Assembly: GCA_016785225.1 (NCBI GenBank) | Contig: JAFBJZ010000782.1 | Span: forward strand, 1,240,001-1,304,000 | Length of the DNA: 64,000 nt | Direction of reading: 5' to 3' | DNA from: Psettodes erumei | Lineage: Eukaryota > Chordata > Actinopteri > Pleuronectiformes > Psettodidae | Shown here: positions 25,412-37,649 of the stretch, one piece after another | Numbering within the stretch: the stretch's first letter is position 1 | Layout: each line of letters starts with the position of its first letter | The notes under the pieces: model-generated | Databases searched by the model: none | The model's input: the letters and a program-made list of their open reading frames with translations, nothing else | Told to the model about the DNA's origin: nothing | Program-made: the position numbers and the translations under genes

Positions 25412-28400
25412 ACTGGTATTAAAGCGTGCGTCTCTGTGTTTCCTGTGGTACATGCCAGGCAGCTTTGTATCATACCGGAGGGCTTCGAATGCAGAGATCA
25501 GCGACTACTTTCACTTGCTTGGTGATGACGAGATTTTGCACTTAAGAGCATACTTCAAGGGTCTCAACGGGCAGTGCAGTGAAGATATTTTGACAAGTCA
25601 CTACATGACTAGGTAGATGTAAAAGAGAAATTTTAATGAGGAAAAATGCTTCCTCATCTCACTGGGTGATGACTCAGTGGCAGCCAAAGTTACAAAAAGA
25701 ATGAGGTATAGCAGAAAAAAATACTGTGCCTTTTTTATAATTTCAATTAATCTAAGTGTGACATTTCTTGGCCTTATTGCACAAGAGACAGTCAAGAATA
25801 ATGCAGGAAAATCATTCACCCTGGTAACACTCATAGCATTCAAGTAGAGGGCTGGTATGGAGGAGGTCTTATTCATATTCACCCTCTTTTGTCTGTCCTG
25901 CTTGTTGGTGTGTCCTGGCCCGAGGGTGGTCTGCCCGCTATGGCACACAATGTATGTATAGGGATCTGCAGTGCCGGCTGGTTGCCAGGCAGGGTTCACC
26001 TCTATTTCTGTCTGCTGCGGTGCATTTTGGGGTGGCTTCTCCTCAGCAGGATGTCAGCGATACGCACAAGGGTGTAAAAGGCATGTAATAGAAGCTGCCA
26101 AAGCACTACCAGAAAAGTCCTCTCTCTTTCTGTTTTAATGAGATTGGCCCATAAGCAGAGACATCACCTGCACTATCTCAGCATGAGGAAGTTCATTAGT
26201 ATGTGCATAAAACATAAGGTGGCGAGGAGATGTACAAATAGTATGCTGACCCTCCATCCGCTGTGGTGTTATTATGTGCATATCATTCTTTTCTCAGCCA
26301 GGATATCCAACGTATAGTATTTAAATCTATGTAATCTATGCAACATTTTATCAATCTCTTGCACCTTGTGAGACTGCCCATGTGAAACTGACTTTTGCTT
26401 TATCTGTTGAAAATCATTGCAACATATTTGCTGTGAGCCAGAGGTTGTTTGGTTGCCTTAATATGGCTCATTCTGTCTCACGTTGCCCCTTTCTCTTTCA
26501 TATTCCCCCAATGCCGCAGCCATGGAATTCACTGTCATTATCTATTGAACTCTGGAGGACCATTACCAACCAAGAACATTAGACGTGGGCTAGAAAATTT
26601 GCTGTCTATTGCATGCCGAGCTCTGACTACGACAAATACTTTAAGGTAAAGGTTAGGAAAAGCTCTGCAGGAGATGGAATTGGAAAAGTGGTCATTGGTT
26701 TCAAAGTCAGACATGATGTGAAGGCAATTATGCTTGCTGTCTGTATTCTGACTGATCCCAAAGGTGATTAATGTAGTTGTGGTCAGGGCTTTACATCGAC
26801 GAGTGAAGCTCTTCGTAGGGAACTTACGCCATGAAAAACAGCATTAGAACAAAAAGCAAAGAAAAATATATGGCATTGGTGTCCAGAGAAATTTGGCCAT
26901 ACATTGCACGTGCACTTTTCTGGGTGAACCAACCCTCTATTACCTTTTTCTCTTCCGTGTCCTTGCAATGTTGCAACCACAGGATTCACAGTCAGTATCC
27001 ATTGAACACGAGAGAAACATTATAGACTAAGCACATGAGACATGGCAAATTTGCTGTGTGCTGTATGTCCAGTTTTGCTTTCTTCAGCTCACTATTTCAA
27101 CAACAGTAATACACTAGGCTCAATGTCATGTTGTGCATTACAGAGCAATTTGTTTAAAAATTCAAAGTGCATTGTTTGGCGGTGACATGTAGACAAAGTT
27201 GGGACATTGTTAATGCCATTAGACGGTGGTGATTTTTATTTGTGTGAATGCCTGTGATGACTTGTTCATCTCTGAATGAATGAATGTGTGATTTTTTTAT
27301 TTCATAGACACTATGTACATGTGTGCACGTGTAAGTGTGCGTGTCCACTGCGGGACAAAAGTGCTTCTCTAGACATCCTCTGGGCGGCTCGGGTGAAAGG
27401 ATACTCCGCCGCTGTCAGCCATCCTTCTGAGATAATGTCATAATAGAGGGGGACAGCTGGCAGCTTCGTTTCCTGTCGGCGCAAATTTTCTACTACATCA
27501 ATAATGAGTGCCACAGCCCAGCCATGAGCGCTATGGTTCAGTAGGCGCATCACTGTATTCTCATGTGTCCTCTCGTTTTCACTCCTTTCTCCTTCTCTCT
27601 ACATCTTCCCCCTCTCCATCGCTTGCGCCTTTACTTTTCACCTTTGCCAATTTATCTTTTTTCTCTTTCCCCTATTTTTTACCATTCCATTCCATTTTCA
27701 TTTATACATGTGTTACAATGTGTATCAATCTCTTCCTCCTACACAAATCCTTTGTTTCCTGGTTTTCATTCTTATTTTCGGAAGCCTTTACATGCTAATT
27801 GAAGCATAAAAGCCAGTGAAGTTCACTGTATCTCACAACATTGATCCAGTTTTTAGTATTGCCCGGGGACTGTCTTAGTAAATATTGTGATATTTTAGGG
27901 GATGTGCAGCACAGTGATTCTCCCATTAACCCACAGATGAAAAACCTGTGTTTATATGAAGCCAGATCAAGCTTATTTTGATATCATTTAAGTGGAAACA
28001 CAACCAAAATGGAGAAAAATTACTACGGATACTTGAAAGCCATTAAGAAAATGAGGCAATTTTGTTTGAATTCAGATTTTGTTGCTTTTGGCATGTTTTT
28101 TTTATTTGCAATTTTCTTAGTTGCCTAATGTAATATTGCTTGATTTTCTTGAGTCTTGTAAAATATGTCCTGCATGATAATCGATTCCCACATCCTTTTA
28201 AGATGCTGTATGATAGTAAATAAGACTTTCCTTCCCAAAGCATTTACATTGTATAAATACAGGCTATTTATGGAAAATCTAGAGGGCGGACTGCTGACAT
28301 ATTAGAGCACTGTAGACCAATGGGAGGCATAACAGCACAACACTTAAATGCAGTCCAGGATTTCATGGAGACACATTAAAGCTCAACTCCTGCCATGGTA

Positions 28401-31400
28401 GCTGTCTGTTAAAGAGCAGGAACAAAAGCAGCAGTATATCTGAGCGACGTGACTCCAATGTTTTTTAATGCAGGTGACTCTGTGTATGATAGTATAACCA
28501 CCTACAAAGGTTATATTGAGATGTTTCATGACATATATCTTCATTTTGCTGCCTAATCTTTTTTTTGAGCTTGGAAAAATAGCATCACATATTTAGTTAT
28601 TCATGAGTGTGTCAAGCCAACGAAAAAGGTTAACATCAACAACATATGACCATTGCTGTTACAAGTATACCTTTTGTGCATTTCTGTTGAGCCCATCCTA
28701 TCCCCATCGAACTCCATCCCCATCCAACCCGCATCCTACCACTCCAGAGCCGAATTATAGTTTGGGTTAGTGTATGCCTAGGAATGCAGCAGTCTGATTA
28801 ACTGTTAGAAACATGCAGATCCCTGCCATTAGTTGACCTTTATCATGATATATACCATTCACAGTACATGCCAGTTGTTTACCTTTCATTATAATAGTGT
28901 TGATCCATTGCAGAAGTGCGAGAAACATGTTCATAGTTTACTGTACTTTGTCACTTATCTGAGTTTCAGATGTCATTACAAATTAATGAATACATCAACA
29001 GTGATAATAATAATGTGTGATGAGCCCAAACTGTGAAAAAGGGTTTGTCACTTTTGTTGCTATACTAGCAGTATATCTGCAGGTATGGTAATGATGGTCT
29101 GTCAATTGCTGTACTGCTTTTTACAGACTGAATTATCTCAGCAACAAGTGGATTGCCAGAATTCATGGTCCCCACAGGATAAATTCTAGTGACCTCGGTA
29201 ATCCTCTTTCTATCTTTTCCTGGTAGCACTGGCAGGATGACATTTGTGGTTTTGACACAAAATCAGTGTCCTGTTTTAGCATTTCATCAAATTTGTTTTT
29301 GTCTTTTATTTAGTTTGTTGGTTTTATTTTCTGTGGTAACTATGATTCATTCCCGAATTTATGACTTGTGACCATTTTGTATCCTCTCCTGGTCTATTAC
29401 TGTTTTCATTGTTGTCTCTGTAAAGCGCTATATTCAAATGAAGCTCATTATACTAACAGTTAGTCTTGCTTAGTCAGTCCATTATCACTACTTCGTTTTA
29501 GTTACACCATGAGTGAATAATAATCTGGTATACCCGCATTTTAACTAAGAAAAATACAGCAGCATCAAAAGGAAATACTGAAGCATGAATACCTAGGCTC
29601 TTTTCTATAATTAAGCATTAATTAACAGTTGACTGAACAGCATGGTCTGAAAATGCTTGATCAAATGGTTGGCTGCAGTCTTCCATCATAAACTTACTAG
29701 AACCCTGCTTCTAGCTGTGTTGTCAGGTTTGTTGCTGTTGCAGATTGTAGGGGGACTTTGAAAATTGTAACATGCCACACAAAGCAGAAGGGGAAGGGGG
29801 GCAGACAATGAACCAATGGTGGAATAATCTTGAATGAAAACATCTGGTGAGAGGGCTGCCAATATATTTGATAGATGTTGTACTTTGAGTATCGGATACA
29901 GTCATGTGGTCTGGAGATACTTCCCTGACCACTCATCACTGAATGGATGAAATCAGTCATTTATTACATATTTCATTAGTGTTAGGACCCAGTGAATGTG
30001 AAGGATGTTTCATTTACATGTTTTGTTTTGGTTGAAACACAGAATTGTTCATATTTTATCAGATGACAATGTTGGATTTTTAGTATAATGGGTCACACAA
30101 CACACTGCAGAAACCAACAGAGAACTGAATACTTTTTCCATCTTGATGTCAGCATCTGCTTATACTGAAGTGCTCAGTAAGTGTGATCATTATGCGTCCT
30201 TCATATTTAGTAACAAGTCATAAGGAACATTGTCTAACCATAATCACACAGCTAAAAAATGTATTTCAAGGCCCTTTGATTGGCTGCCCACTGTGAGATT
30301 TCATTTGAACTGCCTCTCTTCGCAAAACACAAAGCCAAGTCATTCTGCCAATACAAAGAACTGATATTAAATTCTGAAAACTGTAGAAGCACACCATAGA
30401 AAAATTCGAACATTTACATGATGTTCCATGCATAAACAGTGTAATAATGACAGCTACTCTGAGGTGCCACATTCTGTGATTTCAAAGAGCATTTCGCAGC
30501 CACAAATGAGACAAATCACCACATTAAGATGGCAGTGAAGAACCCGCTTGACAATTTTACTTTTTTATGTTTTTCAAAGGCACTCAACATGAACATATTG
30601 ATTTTGTTATTTATTTTGCAAGAACATGTGGCGGTAGCAACAAGTGGTCGCTGGTACTCTATGTTCAGGTTAAATGTGTGCTACTATGGTGATTTCTACA
30701 GGTGGGTCATTGTTATTGTGGTAGGAAATGAAAATAAGGAGTTTAAATAACTAAGATGACTTTGCATCTCACACTTGGAATTTTTTTTCATATAATTTCT
30801 GGAGAAATCACCACAGAAAGGGTGACCTTAATGCCTGGGACATGACCACACAATTGGACCACTTAGCAAGAAGGCAGAGAAAGGTAATTCTTGGCACCCT
30901 CTCCTCCCTGTAATTCGGTTACCATGAGGCTGTCATTTAGCCCAGGCAGAGTGACAGAACTTTAAAAGTAAGGAAGAAACTGCAATTACCCTGGGAGAAA
31001 TACAGTGAAAAAGCAAAGTGAAAAGCCATCAGGCCACTTTCATGTCTACTATGAAATCACTAACACACAAGATGTGAAGGACTGCTCTATGTTACACATC
31101 AGTCAGGCTGAAGTTTCCTCAGTTTTTTGTTGTTGTTTTCCTGTACTATGTTTGCATTTTGAGGCTTTTAGATGTGATAAGACACTTGTACCATCATCAG
31201 GTGACTGCATGTCATGTGCATCAATGTGTTCCACATCAAAGTCAGTATCTGGCTTTTGATAAGGAAATGATTCACATACAGAAATATGTTTACTTATAGG
31301 CATAAATCTGACACATTCTGTCTTTGGAAAGTTTATTTCACAGACTGGACCTTTGTAACCTCTTACTGTACATGTGTGTCAATTCTTATTATATTTCATT

Positions 31401-31650
31401 TATGTCAGGGTTTAAGCCAGGTTGGCAAACTCCCACTGCAAGATACTGTGCGATGTGAAGATCATACACACATGTGCTGGAACCAGGAGCCCGGAGTATG
31501 AAACGAGTGAAGGGATCATCAAAACTGAAGTTATGAACCATGTTCATAATAACAGATTGGATATCATTTTTAGTACAAAATTACCTTTTTTCAAACGCCT
31601 GCTTTTTGGTGTTTTTTGTTTTTCCTAAGTGTCAACTTTATTTCACATCC

Positions 31651-31684
31651 AGTTTATATATCATAATAGTTTATATATCATAAT
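31651..31684. repeat. Two perfect 17-bp tandem copies
   Basis: The unit agtttatatatcataat is repeated twice without mismatch, which suggests a recent duplication. Confidence 0.9.
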
Positions 31685-31894
31685 AATCACTATTCAGCAG
31701 TTACAATTACAATTGTAATAATTATCCATCATTTGAGTCGGACTTCCACAGTTTCTGTGTAATTAGTCAAACAAATAATTTCATTGTGTTAATTTTTGCT
31801 AGAATTTAAAATATGACAAATATGGGCATTAAACTAAAACCACAAAAATCACTCCATTCTGCCATAACAACATGGAAATGAAAGCACTGGAAGA

Positions 31895-31920
31895 TTTATT
31901 TTATTTTATTTTATTTTATT
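31895..31920. repeat. (TTTTA)5 pentanucleotide repeat
   Basis: Five TTTTA units are seen directly. It may derive from a poly(A) tail. Confidence 0.9.
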
Positions 31921-34581
31921 GTGAGAGATAATGAACTGTTTTGACAAGGACATCCGAATACACTCTATTAATAGGGTAAGAAGCAAGGTATTAGTATTCT
32001 AGTACAGTTGATCATGCCCATAGGTCATATCTGGCTGTATTAATGATTTCCTGTATTTCTCTAATATCCATAGACATAAGAATTTGTCTCTGATGCCCTT
32101 GAAGAAAGATAGGTTACTCTAGCAAGGACAAGAGAGACCCTTAATGTTTTTTTATTACGTAGCTCCAAATTTCAGCTCTCTCTCACGAACCATGGTCCAT
32201 TATGAGTGCTATTCCCACAGATCTCCAATGCAGAAGACAGTGGGGGATGTTTCATTTAGCCAGGGCGGAACAGGCCAGTTATTTTACTCAATCATCTATA
32301 CATCTATCAGCTTTAAATTCTGTTGAAGCACATGTCAGAATACAATCTCATCTTCCCCGTGTGTGCTGGCTTCGTCCGGGTTCTTTCAGTCACTGATCAG
32401 AGGGGCCATGATAAAGGTCTATGTTAAAGGAGGAAATGTAAAAAAAAAAGCACCAAAAAGGCACAAAATATGGATATACAGTGTAAGATTCTATTTCTGT
32501 AATCTCAAAGACAAAAGGTGGCTGCTCAGTATATCTGAATAAGCAATTGATTGTCAAATTTGCAAAGATAGCAAAAAAAACGTCAGTTGTACACTGGCAA
32601 GCAGACTGCCATTATCAGCCAGATGGACTCAAGTGCTAGTTTGAACTGTCATTAGACTTGGCTAGGACTGTTGTGGTAAAATGGAAGGTTTGCACTGTAT
32701 AAGTGCAGCTCAGAGTCTGACTTTTCATTAACAGAACACTAACATTTTAACAATCATCTGCATTGTGACCCTGTGATTTATTACATCTATGTTTTTGTTT
32801 GTTTGATTTTTAGTTAATTTACTTCCTTAGCAATCAGAAAATTTATTAGAAAAATGTGGTAATTTATTGGGTATTGCATGGATTTGTACAAGGGTATGAT
32901 ACAAGAAGCCATTTGTTTCCTAAAATCTGTTATGAAGTTACATTTTCATTCCTAGTAAGGAAAGCATCAAGAAAAGAGTACTGTAGATAGAGGATTTTCT
33001 TTGAAATTGAATAAGTGGGAGTGAATTAATGAATGTGTTAAAACTTGCATAGTATTTGCTGAATTTACGATGTCTGTGGTTCATTTGTACACTCATTTGT
33101 AACTGGACAGAGAGAAAAGAATCTATTACAGAGGCAGGTACAGATGAGGGAATGCAAAAAAAGACAAGGTAAGAGAACAAGTCGGATGTGTAGGAGGGAG
33201 GTGAGAGACACTGACAGGGAGCCTGACAGTGCATGGAAACATATCGCTGCAGGCTTGGGCAGACTGTTGGTCAAAGTGCACCAGGCTGGGGTATTTTGCT
33301 GTTTCAAAATTCTGTCAGGTTTTGATCCCCACTGGACCACTCTACTGTGGTTGTGTAACCTCATCTGTTAAACAGAAGTGATCTGAAATTCTGCAGCGCC
33401 AATGCCTGAAACTCCTCAGGTGGTACAAAAGTCATTTTACAGTTTGAAACCAACAGGGTAACTGTAATATTTAAAAAGTGATGGGGTCTAGGGGGGCAGT
33501 CACTCAAACTGCAGGTTTTTGTTTGTAGATATTTCAGTCAATGACAACAGAAGAGCAGAGGTTTTTTATGTTCACGGAACCTTCTTTCATTTTCTACATT
33601 GGCATGACATTTATCTATTTTTTTAGGCATGCTTGATCTTATGAGGAGGAAATTTTCCCTATCACAGCATGCATTGAGTGAAACACAAATAATGATTGAG
33701 GTGTGCATGTGTCTATACATTACCAATATGTATATGGAGGTTTGTGTTCATAGATAGTGCCATCTGTGTTTGCAGTGTCTGTGAGGATCGTAAGGGGGAG
33801 AAAGTGTTGCGGTAATTTCACTAAAGGCAATTTGAATATTGTTTCTCCATTACAATAGCAATCAACAAGAGCCACCTGATGAAATATTTATTAGGGATTT
33901 GAGGATCCAGGCAGTGTTAATTACCATTTGCTGAACAGGCATCTCGGAAGGTTTACTATGGTGCCATCGGTCATGTCATTCAGTGTTTGCTTGTCTCTGC
34001 TCATAGCAACATGTTTTCAGTGTGCATTACAAGAAGAACAACATAGTAAACTAACAAAGGAAACTTATTGGTTTTTGTTCTCACAGGTGACTATGTTCTT
34101 GGATGTGGGGATGTTCGTGCTCTGGAGAGATGCATGTGTTCCTTTTAGTATGATAAGTAGAAAGCATAATAGGCTCTTCAGACAGTGTTCAGGGATACAC
34201 ATATGAGTATTGCTTGTATAAGAATGGAGCTTCGAGTGTATAAACACCAACACAAAGGAAGTGAGAAAGTGATTGGCATGTAGTTGAAGATTGGCCTAAT
34301 GCAAATGCCTGGAGTCCCTATGTACTGGGACACAGACAAATGGTACACCCCTACACACACACATCTCTGCTGATATCAGTTCATTTTGTAAACAACTTAA
34401 CAGTATCGAGAAAGGCCATGACTTTATTCATTCACAGAGTAATGTCTACCTATATATATTGTATATAATTTACTTTCCATAAAAAAAAATGACTATTATT
34501 GTTCATAATATTATTATGGAGCTACATAAGCAGTGAACCCTGCAAATGGACATATAGCTGTTCTGTATATTTGTATAACAA

Positions 34582-34595
34582 ATATATATATATAA
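34582..34595. repeat. (AT)7 tract
   Basis: A short AT dinucleotide run; a similar run lies at 34935-34949. Confidence 0.8.
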
Positions 34596-34664
34596 GAAAT
34601 TAAGCTCACAACTAAGGCCAATTTTGCAATACTACATAATTTCCTGATGAACTTAATAAAATGT

Positions 34665-34692
34665 AAAAAACAAAACAAAACAAAACAAAACA
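34665..34692. repeat. (CAAAA)n pentanucleotide repeat
   Basis: At least four CAAAA units follow an A6 run. A shorter relative is at 42254-42270. Confidence 0.9.
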
Positions 34693-35489
34693 AGAAAAAC
34701 CCAAACAAACCCTGAAACCCCTGTATTGACTCAGCAATACAACAGCAACAGCAGGAGGAAGAATGGAGAAAAAAAATCCCATCAAATCAAATGCCTGTCA
34801 TGGTGCAATGTTTTCTATAGGTCAAGTAAAATTTAATTTTTCTCCATGGGCAAAACTCCAAAAAAATCATGAAATGTAATACATAGGGATCCAACTTGTT
34901 GGAAAGAGAGACATGTGCGAGAGATATACCATATTTATATATATATATACTATAGAGAGTGGGCAGCAGTAGCAAAATTACAGTGTAGACATACTTATAA
35001 TACACACTAGCCAACTCCTTTAAGGTAGAAATGCTACAAGCTACTAACTGCAGGTTAAATGGATCAAATCAGAACTGAAGGGGGTGAAAAAGTGAAGTTG
35101 TAATGTGCAGTATATTGGTAAATGATTAGTGGAAGCTACTAAGACAAATAGATAAAACACATAAAGACACATATTCATTGTCTTCCCTGGGAATTACATT
35201 TCCTGTGTTAAAGTAAATGAAGAAGGTGAAACAGGTACAGGACTGCACCTGTTGTTGAACAGTGGTGAAGTGATCAAAGACATTTTTTGCCACAAAGTCT
35301 GAATCCAAGATGCCTACATTTCTTAGTGTTTAGTCTGTTTGCATTCCATCTTATTGAAATTCAGCCTGGAGATGTTCTTGCCTCAAAGGAACTGTAGGGT
35401 CAAGGTTTATCTGTGGAAAGGTTCTTTCCTGAGGGATTTGCTCAACTATGAGTGTATGCAAAACTGTCCCCCCAGGGACTGCCTGTAGC

Positions 35490-35660
35490 GACCTGGATTT
35501 TCCTACGATTACTTAAGCCCTATGGCTAATTACCTTTTCAGATGAAAACATACGCCTCCTCATTAATTCAGCACTCTACAATCTATCATAATTACTGGCA
35601 AATAAGTTGTTGTTATCGCTTTAATTCAAATTAGTGCCTCTGATTCTGCCTCAAAAGGAT
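35490..35660. promoter_or_regulatory. Candidate conserved regulatory block rich in homeodomain cores
   Basis: Within 170 bases there are several homeodomain-type cores: TAATTA at 35527-35532, ATTAAT near 35562, ATAATTAC near 35587 and TTAAT/ATTAG near 35622-35635. The block lacks simple repeats. It resembles vertebrate conserved developmental enhancers in composition only. Confidence 0.25.
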
Positions 35661-36000
35661 TTGTATGTATGTCTAAGTAAGAGAAATTGGGGGGGGCATA
35701 AAATGTAAAACTTAGATTGTTATTTATTGCATTTTGTGTCTCTCTCTTCATGTGTGTCTCTGGATTACAGCCATTGAGTGGTGTTTAATATCTGGACCTC
35801 AAGAACCCTTTTCAGTATTTTGTGCAATTAAATTTATAATTTTTTAAAATTGTAGCAGCCATTATACTACCATTCATCACATAAATTATCATTGCAAATA
35901 ATGTTTCTTCACTGGTATAATCAGCATATAGCATCAACTGTATCTCATGGCCAAATCAGAAGCCTGTCAGACATTTTAGATGTAATACAGTTTACACTGT

Positions 36001-36032
36001 TAGTAGTAATAGTAGTAGTAGTAGTAATAGTA
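36001..36032. repeat. (TAG/TAA)n trinucleotide repeat
   Basis: About ten TAG units with two TAA interruptions. Confidence 0.9.
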
Positions 36033-37394
36033 TCAGCACTGAGGACAGCAGTTACTGACCTTATCTCAACTTTTAAAACAGTCAGACAAGGGTATAATAT
36101 GAGGAGAGCCAAGAGATATGCTTTGCATTTGTTTTTGTTTTAACAGTGAATATCCAGCTTTGTTGAAGGACCATCTGTGTCCAAATGCTGCTGAAATGAT
36201 GCGTGGTGAGGCACGATAGGAAGCAGATACGGAGAAGGTCTGCATATCAGTTCTGGCTGCTGCCCAGTTCCCTTTGACATGTCTTATTAGTCAGGTCTTT
36301 AAAAGCCTCAGCCTACCTTCCCAGGCACACTCCTCCCCAATATCCCTGATTAAATTGCGACTGACGCCCCCAGTTTGGAGCCAAGTTGGCGACACAGCGT
36401 TTGTGTTGGGTCATGCTCATTACTCAGACACACTGCCAGTGCCACGCCGATCGGAAGCAGCACATAAAGCAGGACATCACCCGCCAAGAGATTTGGGAAC
36501 TTGGAATTCATTGTGGGACAGCAGAAATGAAACTACAAATTGTTCTCCCCTGACACGGCCCATCATTGGAGCTCCTTAATATGCATTCGGGCACTCAGCA
36601 TGGGTGCAGGAGATTTACTGTATAAGTGCCATTGGAGGCAATTGAAATCTGTTTGTTAAGCCATAAAATAACATCAGCGTGCCTTGACTTTGATCATTTG
36701 CATGTACTGAATATAGGTAACATAAAAAATAAAAGGCTGTAGATGCTTGTAGCTGCATTTGGAACCTACTCTAGGCTGAGGAGTAGTTAAATTACACCAC
36801 CCAAATTTAATGTCATTTTGTAGTAATGATTTAGTGTGAATTTATGAGTTACAGAAGTATAATACTTGGGTGATGGAAAACAATACATAAAAAACTTGAT
36901 TAATCATTTAGTCATTATGGTGTTTAATCTCTACTTGCGATGGAGACCTGATGCTATTGGATAGATAATGCTGCATCAATGCATTATTAAACAGGGAGCT
37001 GCCATGTATTTGATTGATGTTTAATCCTAATGTCTTTTTATGAGACTATTAGTAATATAATTATACCTCTAAAAACATACAAGACGAGGTGAAGTATTTT
37101 TTTATCCCTAATGAGTGTCTGCTGATTTCCTTTAAGGCTGCATACACCCCCATCAACATCTACCTAAAGGGTATTGGGCAGCCTGTATGTAGCCTGAGAA
37201 GTAAAACTCAATTAAGGGAGTGACTTTCTGCTGCTTATTAAGCTAATTGCTATGAGTTCACAGTGATAGTACAAGACAAATCAAAGGATTTTATCAACAT
37301 TTTTATATCACCATTATAGTAGCTGGACAGTGGGGAAAAAAACGCACACAAATAACCAGAAATTATATGCCCTTGGCTAAAACAATCCATCAGC

Positions 37395-37645
37395 TACTCA
37401 TTTCACTGACTGGTTGGTTGACAGAAAATGAATCTAAAATTTTATTAATAAATTAGTCAATACCTGGCAAGGAAAAATGACTGTTTCCTGGTTCCACCTT
37501 CTCAAACATGGAATCTGCATTTGTTTCAGTTTTTGTGTTATCTTTTGGTATTCGACGACTGGCCAGTGAAAACAAGGCAAATTGAAGACATTAGGATGGG
37601 GAACAAAAAATATTAACTATGATAATAATCATTAGTTGCAGCCCT
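37395..37645 (+). repeat. Degraded percomorph non-autonomous DNA transposon-like repeat
   Basis: The ordered words gttgacagaaaatgaat, ctggttccaccttctcaaa, aacaaggcaaattgaagaca, gataataatcattagttg and agttgcagccct match my memory of a very abundant percomorph repeat whose ends read agggctgcaact and agttgcagccct. Here the right end is preserved at 37634-37645, while the left terminal repeat and several internal segments are lost. It encodes nothing. Confidence 0.7.
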
Positions 37646-37649
37646 AGTT

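Larger units (their letters stand above)
25420..37390. other. Non-coding DNA, about 12 kb without any supported gene
   Basis: AT-rich, with only short frames. It holds small tandem repeats (31651-31684, 31895-31920, 34671-34692, 36001-36032), AT runs near 34582 and 34935, and a homeodomain-site-rich block at 35490-35660. Confidence 0.6.

Noticed and set aside
29390..29460. ctgtaaagcgct segment like the tail of fish SINE/LINE elements
   Set aside because: Only about a dozen bases match what I remember; no head or body of an element is present.
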